From an uncultured Porphyromonadaceae bacterium (GTDB lineage: Bacteria; Bacteroidota; Bacteroidia; Bacteroidales; Muribaculaceae), in the NCBI GenBank assembly GCA_902489275.1, contig CABTZK010000026.1:1-25970 (forward strand): DNA of 25,970 nt, read 5' to 3'. The position numbers were made by a program, and so were the translations under genes. The stretch's first letter is position 1. Each line of letters opens with the position of its first letter. This document shows positions 1 to 6,909 of this stretch, piece by piece. The notes under the pieces are model-generated. The model searched no databases. It had not been told where the DNA came from and worked only from the letters and a program-made list of their open reading frames with translations.

Positions 1-193
1 CATGCGGCTTCTTTTGTGCCTTATTCGAACTATGATAAAATGGAGTATTCAGGGAGTGGATTTCAACTTTAATGAACAAAGGTGTTATCCAATACCATCT
101 GTTGGTTGTAAGTCGAGCTTTTGAGGGATGACTATTTAGCGCGTGTGCTTTGTCGCATGTGTTTGTTCCAGAAAGCATCGGGAAACTCGCTTT
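1..193. other. Stretch without a supportable intact gene
   Basis: All plus-strand frames here are broken by stops. One frame is open from base 1 to the stop at 70-72, and another from base 2 to the stop at 122-124. The codons used (many AT-ending, ATA, AGG) do not match the GC-rich use of the genes further on. Because a recognisable protein tail follows at 194-329 on the plus strand, this stretch is probably the decayed or error-containing body of the same gene. No RNA gene or promoter is apparent. Confidence 0.4.
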
Positions 194-329
194 CAACGTG
201 TGCGTGGCGCGCAAGCCGTAGAGGTGGCAAGGTATAACATGCAAGGTCGGCGCATTCTTGCTCCTGAAAAGCGGCATTAATCTTGCCTGCATGAGCGACG
301 GCCAAGTGAAAAAGGTTTGGGTAAAATAG
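194..329 (+). pseudogene. Frameshifted C-terminal sorting-like tail of a secreted protein
   Basis: Two overlapping frames together spell a typical Bacteroidales C-terminal secretion-tail pattern. Bases 194-268 read QRVRGAQAVEVARYNMQG then RRILAPE. From 270 the next frame reads SGINLACMSDGQ then VKKVWVK and stops at 327-329. The break lies at the run of four A at 267-270: with one A fewer, the frames join as ...APE-SGIN.... The layout (V-x-V-x-[RV]Y-N-x-Q-G, then P-x-x-GIN, then DG-x-x-K-K-V) matches the tails of T9SS-like or related surface proteins, and resembles the intact tail at the other end of the window. It could be a pseudogene, a phase-variable homopolymer or a sequence error. No continuous upstream frame was found. 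Confidence 0.5.
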
Positions 330-379
330 CCCAGGCTCAACCAGCAAGGTTGCTGTCGCCCGATTGGAGCGATAGCGCG

Positions 380-423
380 CAACAAAAAAAAGACCCCACA
401 AATTGGGGCCTTTTTTCTTGTTG
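380..423. terminator. Bidirectional Rho-independent terminator
   Basis: A long hairpin has arms 380-397 and 405-423: CAACAA and an A-run, then gacccc, with the reverse arm ggggcc, a T-run and TTGTTG. The A-run on one side and T-run on the other make it work on both strands. It would end kbl from the right (CDS end at 491) and the decayed gene from the left. Confidence 0.85.
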
Positions 424-490
424 AAAGTCGACCAGCGGTAAGGTTGCGCACGGCATGGCTGCCGCTTGCCCCTTGCGCTGTTGTTTTTCC

Positions 491-1681
491 CTACTTGAGC
501 ACGCCCAGCTCCTTGCCAACCTTGATGAAGGCGGCGATGCACTTGTCGAGGTGCTCGCGCTCGTGGCCGGCGCTCAATTGGACACGGATGCGTGCCTCGC
601 CCTTGGGGACGACGGGATAGTAGAACCCCGTCACGTAGATGCCCTCTTCTTGCATCTTGGCGGCAAAGTCTTGGCTCAACTTGGCATCGTAGAGCATCAC
701 GGCGCAAATGGCGCTTTGCGTGGGCTTGATGTCGAAGCCGGCGGCCATCATCTTGTCGCGGAAGTAGTTCACGTTCTCAACCAGTTTGTCGTGCAGTGTG
801 TTGCTCTCTTTCAGCATCTTGAACATCTCTAAACTTGCGCCAACGATGCCAGGGGCCACGCTGTTGCTGAACAGGTAGGGGCGGCTGCGCTGGCGGAGCA
901 TGTCGATGATTTCCTGGCGGCCGGCCGTGAAGCCCCCCATCGCGCCACCAAAGGCTTTGCCCAGCGTGCCGGTGAACACGTCGATTTTGCCATAGAGGTT
1001 GAACTGCTCGGCCACGCCGTGCCCCGTGGGGCCAACCACGCCGGCCGAGTGCGACTCGTCGACCATGACCATAGCGTCATATTTCTCGGCCAACTCGCAA
1101 ATCTTGTCCATGGGAGCAACATTGCCGTCCATCGAGAACACACCGTCGGTGGCAATGAGGCGAAAACGTTGCGCTTGGGCTTCTTTCAGGCATTTCTCCA
1201 GCTCTTCCATGCTTGCGTTGGCATAGCGGTAGCGTTTGGCCTTGCACAGGCGCACGCCGTCGATGATGGAGGCGTGATTGAGCGCGTCGCTGATGATGGC
1301 GTCGTTCTCGTCGAGCAGCGCGCCAAAGAGGCCGCCATTGGCATCGAAACACGAGCCGTAGAGAATGGCGTCGTCGGTGTGGAAATAGTCGGCAATGGCT
1401 TTTTCGAGGTCTTTATGAATGTCTTGTGTGCCACAGATGAAGCGAACTGACGACATGCCGTAGCCGCGCTCCTTCATCATCTTCACCGCACCGTCCATGA
1501 GGCGACTGTTGTCGCTCAAGCCTAAATAGTTGTTGGCGCAGAAGTTCAGCACGTCGGTGCCGGGTTTCACTTTGATGGCGGCGGCCTGTGGCGTCGTGAT
1601 CAAGCGTTCTTCCTTATACAAACCGGCAGCCTTGATGCCGGCCAGTTCTTGTTGCAGATGTTCTTGGATTTTACCGTACAT
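491..1681 (-). CDS. kbl: Glycine C-acetyltransferase (2-amino-3-ketobutyrate CoA ligase)
   Basis: This PLP enzyme of the alpha-oxoamine synthase family splits 2-amino-3-ketobutyrate with CoA into glycine and acetyl-CoA, the second step of threonine breakdown after threonine dehydrogenase, which is not in this window. The frame is open upstream to 1969, but the ATG at 1681 gives 396 residues, the family's usual length, beginning MYGKIQEHLQQEL. Visible landmarks are NFCANNYLGL near 46-55, DESHSAG near 208-214, and the PLP-lysine motif TGTLGKAFGG with the lysine at 242. The upstream extension is Lys-rich and low-complexity, as expected of a leader. The gene is followed by a strong terminator and preceded by gap on the same strand, 226 bp away. 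Confidence 0.95.
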   Translation of the reverse strand: MYGKIQEHLQQELAGIKAAGLYKEERLITTPQAAAIKVKPGTDVLNFCANNYLGLSDNSRLMDGAVKMMKERGYGMSSVRFICGTQDIHKDLEKAIADYFHTDDAILYGSCFDANGGLFGALLDENDAIISDALNHASIIDGVRLCKAKRYRYANASMEELEKCLKEAQAQRFRLIATDGVFSMDGNVAPMDKICELAEKYDAMVMVDESHSAGVVGPTGHGVAEQFNLYGKIDVFTGTLGKAFGGAMGGFTAGRQEIIDMLRQRSRPYLFSNSVAPGIVGASLEMFKMLKESNTLHDKLVENVNYFRDKMMAAGFDIKPTQSAICAVMLYDAKLSQDFAAKMQEEGIYVTGFYYPVVPKGEARIRVQLSAGHEREHLDKCIAAFIKVGKELGVLK

Positions 1682-1843
1682 GATAGTTGTTTTTATTAAT
1701 GGTTCGATAATCAAGTTTCTGGGGACGATAATCGTTACGCAAAGTTCTAAAAAAATATTGGATTTCCCTAACAAATACGCGTTTTTTTGAATCTTTCTTT
1801 TCCTCTTTCCCGGCGCTGGACGCTCCTGCCGTGAAGAAATAAT

Positions 1844-1875
1844 CAATCCCCAAGGCTTGAGCGCCCCGGGGATTG
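1844..1875 (-). terminator. Probable terminator of gap
   Basis: A perfect 8-bp stem (CAATCCCC at 1844-1851 with GGGGATTG at 1868-1875) lies 33 bp past the gap stop codon. The run after it on the minus strand is only moderately T-rich (ATTATTTC), so this is a weaker terminator than others here. The rest of the 1682-1907 spacer would hold the kbl promoter; no clean TAnnTTTG was found there. Confidence 0.5.
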
Positions 1876-1907
1876 CATTCAGTGATGATAGAAAGAGTTT
1901 GCAGGAA

Positions 1908-2981
1908 TTATTTGAGGTCTGCAAGGTGCTTGATGGTGCGCACCATTTGAGAAACGTAGGAGTTCTCATTGTCGTACCAGGAGACGACTTGCACCTGATA
2001 GGTTTCCTCGTCGATCTTGCTCACCATCGTCTGGGTAGCGTCGAAAAGCGAGCCGTATTTCATGCCGATGATATCCGAAGAAACGATTTCGTCCTCGTTG
2101 TAGCCGAAGCTCTCATTCGAAGCGGCCTTCATGGCAGCGTTGATGCTTTCTTTGGTAATGTCTTTCCCTTTCACCACAGCGATGAGAATCGTGGTTGAGC
2201 CCGTGGGTGTTGGCACACGTTGAGCCGACCCGATGAGCTTGCCGTTGAGCTCGGGAATCACTAAGCCGATGGCCTTGGCAGCGCCTGTGCTGTTGGGCAC
2301 GATGTTTTGAGCGCCTGCGCGCGAGCGGCGCAAGTTGCCCTTGCGTTGTGGACCGTCGAGAATCATCTGGTCGCCGGTGTAGGCGTGAATCGTCGACATG
2401 ATGCCACTCTGGATGGGGGCATAGTTGTTCAGAGCTTGTGCCATGGGAGCCAGGCAGTTGGTCGTGCAAGAAGCGGCCGAGATGATGTTATCTTGTGGAG
2501 TGACGGTGTTGTGGTTCACGTTGTAGACAATGGTAGGAAGGTCGTTGCCAGCAGGAGCCGAAATCACTACTTTCTTGGCGCCAGCCTCGATGTGGGCCTG
2601 TGACTTGGCCTTCGTGGTGTAGAAGCCTGTGCACTCAAGCACGACGTCGACGCCCAGTGTGCCCCAGGGCAGTTCGGCGGCGTTAGGTTTAGCGTAGATG
2701 GTGATCTCTTTTCCATCAACCGTGATGGATCCCGGCACTTTGGTGGTCTTGCCGTCTTCGGCGAGAACTGCGTCCTTGTAGGCTACAGTGTGCTTGTTTT
2801 CGCCATATTTGCCAGCGAAACCACCTTGGGCTGTGTCATACTTCAGCAGGTGGGCGAGCATTTTGGGACTGGTCAAGTCGTTGATAGCTACCACTTCATA
2901 ACCTGGAGTCTCAAACATCTGACGGAAAGCGAGACGGCCGATGCGGCCGAAACCGTTAATGGCGATTTTAATATTTCCCAT
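1908..2981 (-). CDS. gap: Type I glyceraldehyde-3-phosphate dehydrogenase
   Basis: This glycolytic enzyme oxidises glyceraldehyde-3-phosphate to 1,3-bisphosphoglycerate with NAD+. The N-terminal dinucleotide-binding motif INGFGRIGR spans residues 8-16. AINDL at 32-36 carries the Asp typical of NAD use. The catalytic motif SCTTNC has Cys172, and HAYTGDQ has His199. At 357 residues it is about 20 longer than usual, with an extra segment around residues 60-85 between the cofactor-domain strands. The phosphate-binding region reads HAYTGDQMILDGPQRKG and RVPTPTGSTT, closer to my recollection of clostridial GapA than to the HSTTATQKTVDGPS form of many Bacteroides enzymes. The ATG at 2981 follows an A/T-rich leader without a Shine-Dalgarno site. 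Confidence 0.95.
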   Translation of the reverse strand: MGNIKIAINGFGRIGRLAFRQMFETPGYEVVAINDLTSPKMLAHLLKYDTAQGGFAGKYGENKHTVAYKDAVLAEDGKTTKVPGSITVDGKEITIYAKPNAAELPWGTLGVDVVLECTGFYTTKAKSQAHIEAGAKKVVISAPAGNDLPTIVYNVNHNTVTPQDNIISAASCTTNCLAPMAQALNNYAPIQSGIMSTIHAYTGDQMILDGPQRKGNLRRSRAGAQNIVPNSTGAAKAIGLVIPELNGKLIGSAQRVPTPTGSTTILIAVVKGKDITKESINAAMKAASNESFGYNEDEIVSSDIIGMKYGSLFDATQTMVSKIDEETYQVQVVSWYDNENSYVSQMVRTIKHLADLK

Positions 2982-3048
2982 AATCGTGTTATTAATATAG
3001 TGAATGAATTAAGTTGGTTAAAAAATTCTTATTTTCTTTGAAAAAACA

Positions 3049-3056
3049 TATCTTTG
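3049..3056 (+). promoter_or_regulatory. Bacteroidetes -7 promoter element
   Basis: TATCTTTG is a perfect match to the TAnnTTTG -7 box, on the plus strand. The nearest TTTG (3037-3040) is only 8 bp upstream, so a correctly spaced -33 box is not clear. Transcription would start near 3062, about 180 bp before mscL, reading straight into the hairpins at 3059-3119. Confidence 0.5.
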
Positions 3057-3058
3057 CA

Positions 3059-3119
3059 GTGGCTATGGGACAATCCCAAAGGCTACGCTGAATTTTGCTA
3101 CAAAATTAATGTTTTTTTT
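3059..3119 (+). ncRNA. Candidate small RNA or mscL leader attenuator
   Basis: Directly after a perfect -7 box there is a first hairpin (GTGGCT at 3059-3064 pairing with GGCTAC at 3081-3086, with TGGG/CCCA nested inside). A second hairpin follows (AATTTTG 3091-3097, loop CTA, CAAAATT 3101-3107), then a run of eight T at 3112-3119. This is the layout of a short terminated transcript of about 60 nt. The second stem is AU-only apart from one G-C pair, and four bases separate it from the T-run, so termination may be partial. The same bases include a possible minus-strand -7 box for gap (TAATTTTG at 3108-3101), a competing explanation. Confidence 0.3.
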
Positions 3120-3136
3120 GTGAACCGACGAGCAAA
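3101..3136 (-). promoter_or_regulatory. Possible gap promoter
   Basis: On the minus strand TTTG (3136-3133) is followed after 24 bp by TAATTTTG (3108-3101). The -7 box is a perfect consensus match, but the spacing is longer than the usual 19-23. Another perfect minus-strand TATCTTTG lies at 3218-3211 without a -33 box. Either could drive gap. Confidence 0.3.
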
Positions 3137-3244
3137 TCTGAAAAAAACAGCAAGATAAATTCTTGAATTAAGATTGTTTAATAGTTAGGACTCGCAAAAA
3201 GAAAAAACTTCAAAGATATAGGTTGAAATAAAAAAGATCGTGCT

Positions 3245-3640
3245 ATGAGTAATTTTTTTAAGGAATTCAAGGAGTTTGCCATGAAAGGCAACGTGATGGA
3301 CATGGCCGTGGGTGTCATCATCGGCGGCGCGTTTGGCAAGATCATCTCTTCGCTGGTCGATGACGTCTTGATGCCGTTGGTGAGCTTAGTGACAGGTGGA
3401 GTCGATTTCACGGGCTTGGCCGCCAAGTTGGGAGAGGACGAGCATGCCGCAGTCCTCAAATATGGCGTTTTTATCCAGAATGTGATTGACTTCCTGATTG
3501 TTGCGCTGTGTATCTTCTTGATGATTAAGGCGATGAACAGGCTCATGCGCAAGAAAGCCGAGGAGCCGGCACCAGCACAGCCCACTGCCGAGGAGAAGTT
3601 GCTCACCGAGATTCGCGACCTCATGAAAGCAGGCAAGTGA
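3245..3640 (+). CDS. mscL: Large-conductance mechanosensitive channel
   Basis: MscL is an inner-membrane homopentameric channel that opens under high membrane tension and releases solutes on osmotic downshock. The 131-residue length is typical. The N-terminal amphipathic helix (FFKEFKEFAMKGNVMDMAVG) leads into TM1, about residues 18-46, with the conserved small-residue pore stretch AVGVIIGGAFGKI. A periplasmic loop follows, then TM2 at about 73-97, and a charged C-terminal helix near 115-128 (AEEKLLTEIRDLM) after a Pro/Ala linker. The gene stands alone between the gap divergent region and a lipoprotein gene. If transcribed from the -7 box at 3049, its leader would be near 180 nt and include the two hairpins there. 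Confidence 0.95.
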   Translation: MSNFFKEFKEFAMKGNVMDMAVGVIIGGAFGKIISSLVDDVLMPLVSLVTGGVDFTGLAAKLGEDEHAAVLKYGVFIQNVIDFLIVALCIFLMIKAMNRLMRKKAEEPAPAQPTAEEKLLTEIRDLMKAGK

Positions 3641-3730
3641 GCGGCTTCAACCGTTAGCAAGGGGCTTGAGGGCTGGGGGCTGGCCATGCATTAAACTTTG
3701 AGTGTGCTTTCAAGTCAAATGAAGTAAATG

Positions 3731-3755
3731 AGCACGAAGTGAAAAACTACGTGCT
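3731..3755. repeat. Inverted repeat upstream of lipoprotein gene
   Basis: AGCACG-a-AGT, five bases, ACT-a-CGTGCT forms a near-perfect palindrome with one A·A mismatch, ending 33 bp before the lipoprotein start. It could be an operator or a leader hairpin. There is no T-run after it, so a terminator for mscL is less likely. Confidence 0.5.
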
Positions 3756-3788
3756 TGACAACCCATAACATAAAATAGAAAATAAACG

Positions 3789-4352
3789 ATGAAAAAGCTA
3801 TGCCATTCCTTTGTGTTTTTCCTGCTGGCAGCGGTAGCCTTGGTGATGACCGGCTGCGAGGACGAGATGATTGCCTACGACCTTGAGGGGACGTGGAGCG
3901 GCAATACCCACATGATTGCCATCTATGACGGATTGCGCTACAATTCTACCTACTCGGAGCTGGAGTTTGTCACGAGCCCCTTCCGCATGACCTCTGGCCG
4001 GGGGTACTGGGTGAATTACTACGCCGATGCGCCATGGGGATGCGACTACGTGGCCAGCCACATCCGCTGGAAAGTGCGTCGTCGCGTGATTGAGATTTAC
4101 TTTGAGGAAGACGACTACTGGATCTATATCGACAACTACGACCTGGACCGCTACTACTTCTGGGGGCGCATCTATTGGGACGAGGAGAGCGACTTCGCGT
4201 TCCGCTTGCGCCACGTGGCATCGCCCAACTGGGACAAGGACTACTACTACAGCCACGGCGGCTACTACTATTCCCCCTCGGGCGACGGGGCGGGCAAGCC
4301 GGCGGCTGGCGTTGAGCGTCCTCGCCAAATGCTGGCTCCTGGCCGTGATTGA
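3789..4352 (+). CDS. Hypothetical Tyr-rich lipoprotein
   Basis: I do not recognise the family. The 187-residue product starts with a lipoprotein signal peptide: MKK, a hydrophobic stretch FVFFLLAAVALVM, and a lipobox ending TGC with the lipidated Cys at 23. Cys is followed by EDE, an acidic start like the Bacteroidetes surface-export signal, so the protein may face outward. The mature part begins DLEGTWSG, a phrase common at the start of lipocalin-like or other small beta-barrel folds. It is very rich in Tyr, Trp and Asp (for instance EEDDYWIYIDNYDLDRYY), suggesting beta strands. The C-terminal part turns Gly/Tyr/Ser then Pro/Arg rich and looks disordered. It has no clear operon partner; metG has its own promoter downstream. 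Confidence 0.8.
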   Translation: MKKLCHSFVFFLLAAVALVMTGCEDEMIAYDLEGTWSGNTHMIAIYDGLRYNSTYSELEFVTSPFRMTSGRGYWVNYYADAPWGCDYVASHIRWKVRRRVIEIYFEEDDYWIYIDNYDLDRYYFWGRIYWDEESDFAFRLRHVASPNWDKDYYYSHGGYYYSPSGDGAGKPAAGVERPRQMLAPGRD

Positions 4353-4378
4353 ATGTGAAAAAATAGATGCGGCTGGTT

Positions 4379-4411
4379 GTTGAATCTTTATAGAATCTTT
4401 TTGTAACTTTG
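4379..4411 (+). promoter_or_regulatory. metG promoter
   Basis: GTTG (4379-4382), 21 bp, then TAACTTTG (4404-4411): a good Bacteroidetes promoter. Transcription would start near 4417, giving about a 30-nt leader before the ATG at 4447. Confidence 0.75.
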
Positions 4412-4446
4412 CATTCGAATTACAAGAAAAGATTGATATTACCATC

Positions 4447-6489
4447 ATGGAAGAGAAGAAATTTAAGCGCACGCTCGTGACCACAGCGTTGCCCTACGCC
4501 AACGGCCCCGTTCACATCGGCCACCTGGCGGGTGTCTACATCCCTGCCGATGAGTATGTCCGCTACCTGCGCCTCAAAGGCGAGGATGTGGTCATGATTG
4601 GCGGGAGCGACGAGCACGGTGTGCCCATCACCATCAAGGCCAAGAAGGAAGGCGTTCAGCCACAGGATATCGTTGACCGCTACCACAACATCATCAAGAA
4701 GTCGTTCCAGGGTCTGGGCATCTCGTTCGACGTGTATTCGCGCACGACGAGCGAGACGCATGCCAAGACCGCCAGCGATTTTTTCCGCCGGCTCTACGAG
4801 AAGGGCGAGTTCATTGAGAAAACATCAGAACAGCTCTATGACGAGGAAGCGGGCCAGTTCCTGGCCGATCGCTATGTGACGGGCACATGCCCCCATTGCG
4901 GCTTTGACCACGCCTATGGCGACCAGTGCGAGTCGTGCGGCACAAGCCTCAACGCGACCGACCTCATCAACCCCAAGAGCGCCATCACCGGCCATGTGCC
5001 TGTGCTCAAGGCCACCAAGCACTGGTACATGCCGCTCGACAAGTGGGAACCCGCCCTGCGCAAGTGGATCCTGGAGGAGCACAAGGAGTGGAAGCCCAAC
5101 GTGTACGGGCAGTGCAAGTCGTGGCTCGACGAGCACTTGCAGCCCCGTGCGGTGACTCGCGACCTCAACTGGGGGATTCCTGTGCCCATCGAGGGTGTCG
5201 AGGGCAAGGTACTCTACGTGTGGTTCGATGCGCCCATTGGCTACATTAGCAACACCAAGGAACGCTTTCCCAACGACTGGGAAACGTACTGGAAAGACCG
5301 CGACACCCGCATCATTCACTTCATTGGCAAGGACAATATCGTGTTCCACTGCCTGATTTTCCCGGCCATGCTCATGGCCGAGGGCAGTTACCAATTGCCC
5401 GATAACGTGCCCGCCAACGAGTTCCTCAACCTGGAAGGCGAGAAAATCTCGACCTCTCGCAACTGGGCTATCTGGCTTAACGACTACCTGGAAGAGTTTC
5501 CCGGCAAGCAGGATGTGTTGCGCTACGTGCTCACGGCCAACGCTCCCGAGACCAAGGATAACGATTTCACCTGGAAGGACTTCCAGCAGCGCAACAACAG
5601 CGAGCTTGTGGCCATCTATGGCAACTTTGTGAACCGTGTGATCGTGCTCACGCACAAGTACTTTGACGGGGTTATTCCCCATTCGCACGCGCTCACCGAC
5701 GATGACCACCGCGTCATCGAGGAGTTCAGGAGCGTGAAAGATGCCTTGGGCGACCACATCGAGCACTTCCACTTCCGCGAGGCACTCAAGGATGCCATGA
5801 ACTTGGCGCGCATCGGCAACAAGTACTTGGCCGACACCGAGCCTTGGAAACTGGCAAAGACCGACATGGAGCGCGTGGAAACCATCATGAACATCGCCTT
5901 GCAGGTTTGTGCCAACTTAGCCATTGCTTTCGAGCCGTTCTTGCCCTTCAGCAGCGAGAAACTGCGCGCCATGCTGGGCATGGAGAAGTGCGACTGGAGC
6001 CGCCTGGGCGCGACCGACATCCTCATGGCGGGCAACAGGGTAGAAAAGCCTGTGCTGCTCTTTGAGAAAATCGAGGACGATGTGATTCAGGCGCAACTCG
6101 ACCGCTTGGCTCGCATCAAGCAAGAAAACATGATCAACAATTTCCAGCCTCGCGCCATTGCCGGGCCGTGCGCGTTCGACGACTTCTTGAAGCTCGACAT
6201 CCGTGTGGGTACCGTGACCGAGTGTGTCAAGGTGAAAAAAACCGACAAGCTGCTTTGCCTCAAGATTGACGACGGCCTGAAAGGGCGCACGATCGTGAGC
6301 GGGATCGCCAAGTACTACCAGCCCGAGGACCTTGTAGGCAAGCAGGTGTGCTTCGTCGCCAACTTTCCTCCTCGGTCTTTTAAGGGCATTACGAGCCAGG
6401 GCATGGTGTTGAGCGCCGAGGACGCCGATGGCCGCCTGGTGGTGATTGGCCCGACGGGGCCCGTGAAACCTGGTGTGCAAGTGAAATAG
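4447..6489 (+). CDS. metG: Methionyl-tRNA synthetase
   Basis: This class I aminoacyl-tRNA synthetase charges tRNA-Met, including the initiator. The HIGH motif is seen as PVHIGH, His23 to His26. The zinc knuckle has four Cys at 149, 152, 162 and 165 (CPHC...CESC). The KMSKS loop appears as KISTS at 334-338. The anticodon-binding alpha-helical domain follows. From about residue 575 there is an extra C-terminal tRNA-binding domain (Trbp111/EMAP-II type: DDFLKLDIRVGTV...), which in this family often supports dimerisation. The 680-residue length fits synthetases with that domain. It has its own promoter and a strong two-way terminator after it. Confidence 0.97.
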   Translation: MEEKKFKRTLVTTALPYANGPVHIGHLAGVYIPADEYVRYLRLKGEDVVMIGGSDEHGVPITIKAKKEGVQPQDIVDRYHNIIKKSFQGLGISFDVYSRTTSETHAKTASDFFRRLYEKGEFIEKTSEQLYDEEAGQFLADRYVTGTCPHCGFDHAYGDQCESCGTSLNATDLINPKSAITGHVPVLKATKHWYMPLDKWEPALRKWILEEHKEWKPNVYGQCKSWLDEHLQPRAVTRDLNWGIPVPIEGVEGKVLYVWFDAPIGYISNTKERFPNDWETYWKDRDTRIIHFIGKDNIVFHCLIFPAMLMAEGSYQLPDNVPANEFLNLEGEKISTSRNWAIWLNDYLEEFPGKQDVLRYVLTANAPETKDNDFTWKDFQQRNNSELVAIYGNFVNRVIVLTHKYFDGVIPHSHALTDDDHRVIEEFRSVKDALGDHIEHFHFREALKDAMNLARIGNKYLADTEPWKLAKTDMERVETIMNIALQVCANLAIAFEPFLPFSSEKLRAMLGMEKCDWSRLGATDILMAGNRVEKPVLLFEKIEDDVIQAQLDRLARIKQENMINNFQPRAIAGPCAFDDFLKLDIRVGTVTECVKVKKTDKLLCLKIDDGLKGRTIVSGIAKYYQPEDLVGKQVCFVANFPPRSFKGITSQGMVLSAEDADGRLVVIGPTGPVKPGVQVK

Positions 6490-6512
6490 TGCCCTCGCTC
6501 GTGAGAGGGTGC

Positions 6513-6549
6513 AAAAAAAGAGGCGCTGCGTGCAGCGTCTCTTTCTTTT
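6513..6549. terminator. Bidirectional terminator between metG and tRNA-Asn genes
   Basis: AAAGAGGCGCTG, loop CGTG, CAGCGTCTCTTT forms a 12-bp stem with one G·U pair. It is flanked by an A-run on the left and a T-rich run on the right, so it can end both metG (plus) and the tRNA transcript (minus). Confidence 0.9.
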
Positions 6550-6550
6550 G

Positions 6551-6624
6551 CGCTTCAAGATGGACTTGAACCAACGACCCCCTGATTAACAGTCAGGTGC
6601 TCTAACCAACTGAGCTATTGAAGC
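6551..6624 (-). tRNA. tRNA-Asn(GUU), copy 1
   Basis: Read on the minus strand, the 74-nt sequence folds as a cloverleaf. The acceptor GCTTCAA pairs with TTGAAGC, with discriminator G as expected for Asn. The D-arm is GCTC...GAGC. The anticodon stem CCTGA/TCAGG has loop CTGTTAA, giving anticodon GUU (plus-strand 6588-6590). The T-loop is TTCAAGT. The 3' CCA is not encoded. It is identical to the second copy 25 bp upstream. Confidence 0.97.
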
Positions 6625-6649
6625 ATCATGGTGTGGCCTTGCGGCTTTG

Positions 6650-6723
6650 CGCTTCAAGATGGACTTGAACCAACGACCCCCTGATTAACAGTCAGGTGCT
6701 CTAACCAACTGAGCTATTGAAGC
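6650..6723 (-). tRNA. tRNA-Asn(GUU), copy 2
   Basis: This 74-nt gene is identical to the copy at 6551-6624, with anticodon GUU at 6687-6689. It is the first of the pair in the direction of transcription. A promoter lies about 45 bp upstream, so both copies are probably made as one precursor. Only the tRNA bodies are duplicated; the spacers differ. Confidence 0.97.
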
Positions 6724-6767
6724 GGTTGCATCTGTCAAGAAAAACAGTCTTCCCGAGAAATGCGATG

Positions 6768-6799
6768 CAAAAGTACTCCAAATTTTTGAAAGTTGCAAT
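6768..6799 (-). promoter_or_regulatory. tRNA-Asn promoter
   Basis: On the minus strand ATTG (6799-6796) is followed after 20 bp by TACTTTTG (6775-6768), a perfect -7 box with consensus spacing. It points at the two tRNA-Asn genes. Confidence 0.75.
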
Positions 6800-6909
6800 G
6801 TTTTTTTTGAAAATCTTGTGGAAAAACAAAAATTAAAAGATTTTTAAGCATTCGAAAAGGGGAAAATCCAGTTTAAAATAGTATTTTAGCGGTCAAATTT
6901 GCAAGTAGA

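Noticed and set aside
491..832. Long frames on both strands overlapping kbl
   Set aside because: They are antisense or out-of-frame shadows of a fully recognisable enzyme, with no promoter or family match.
1682..1969. N-terminal extension of kbl
   Set aside because: The frame is open but low-complexity and basic; the internal ATG at 1681 gives the exact family length and N-terminus.
3756..3761. TTGACA as a sigma-70 -35 box before the lipoprotein gene
   Set aside because: Bacteroidetes use the TTTG / TAnnTTTG promoter type, and no matching -10 lies at the right distance.
4825..5772. 315-codon frame antisense to metG
   Set aside because: Same reason: antisense to a complete, conserved metG, and Val/His/Gly-rich without any recognisable motif.
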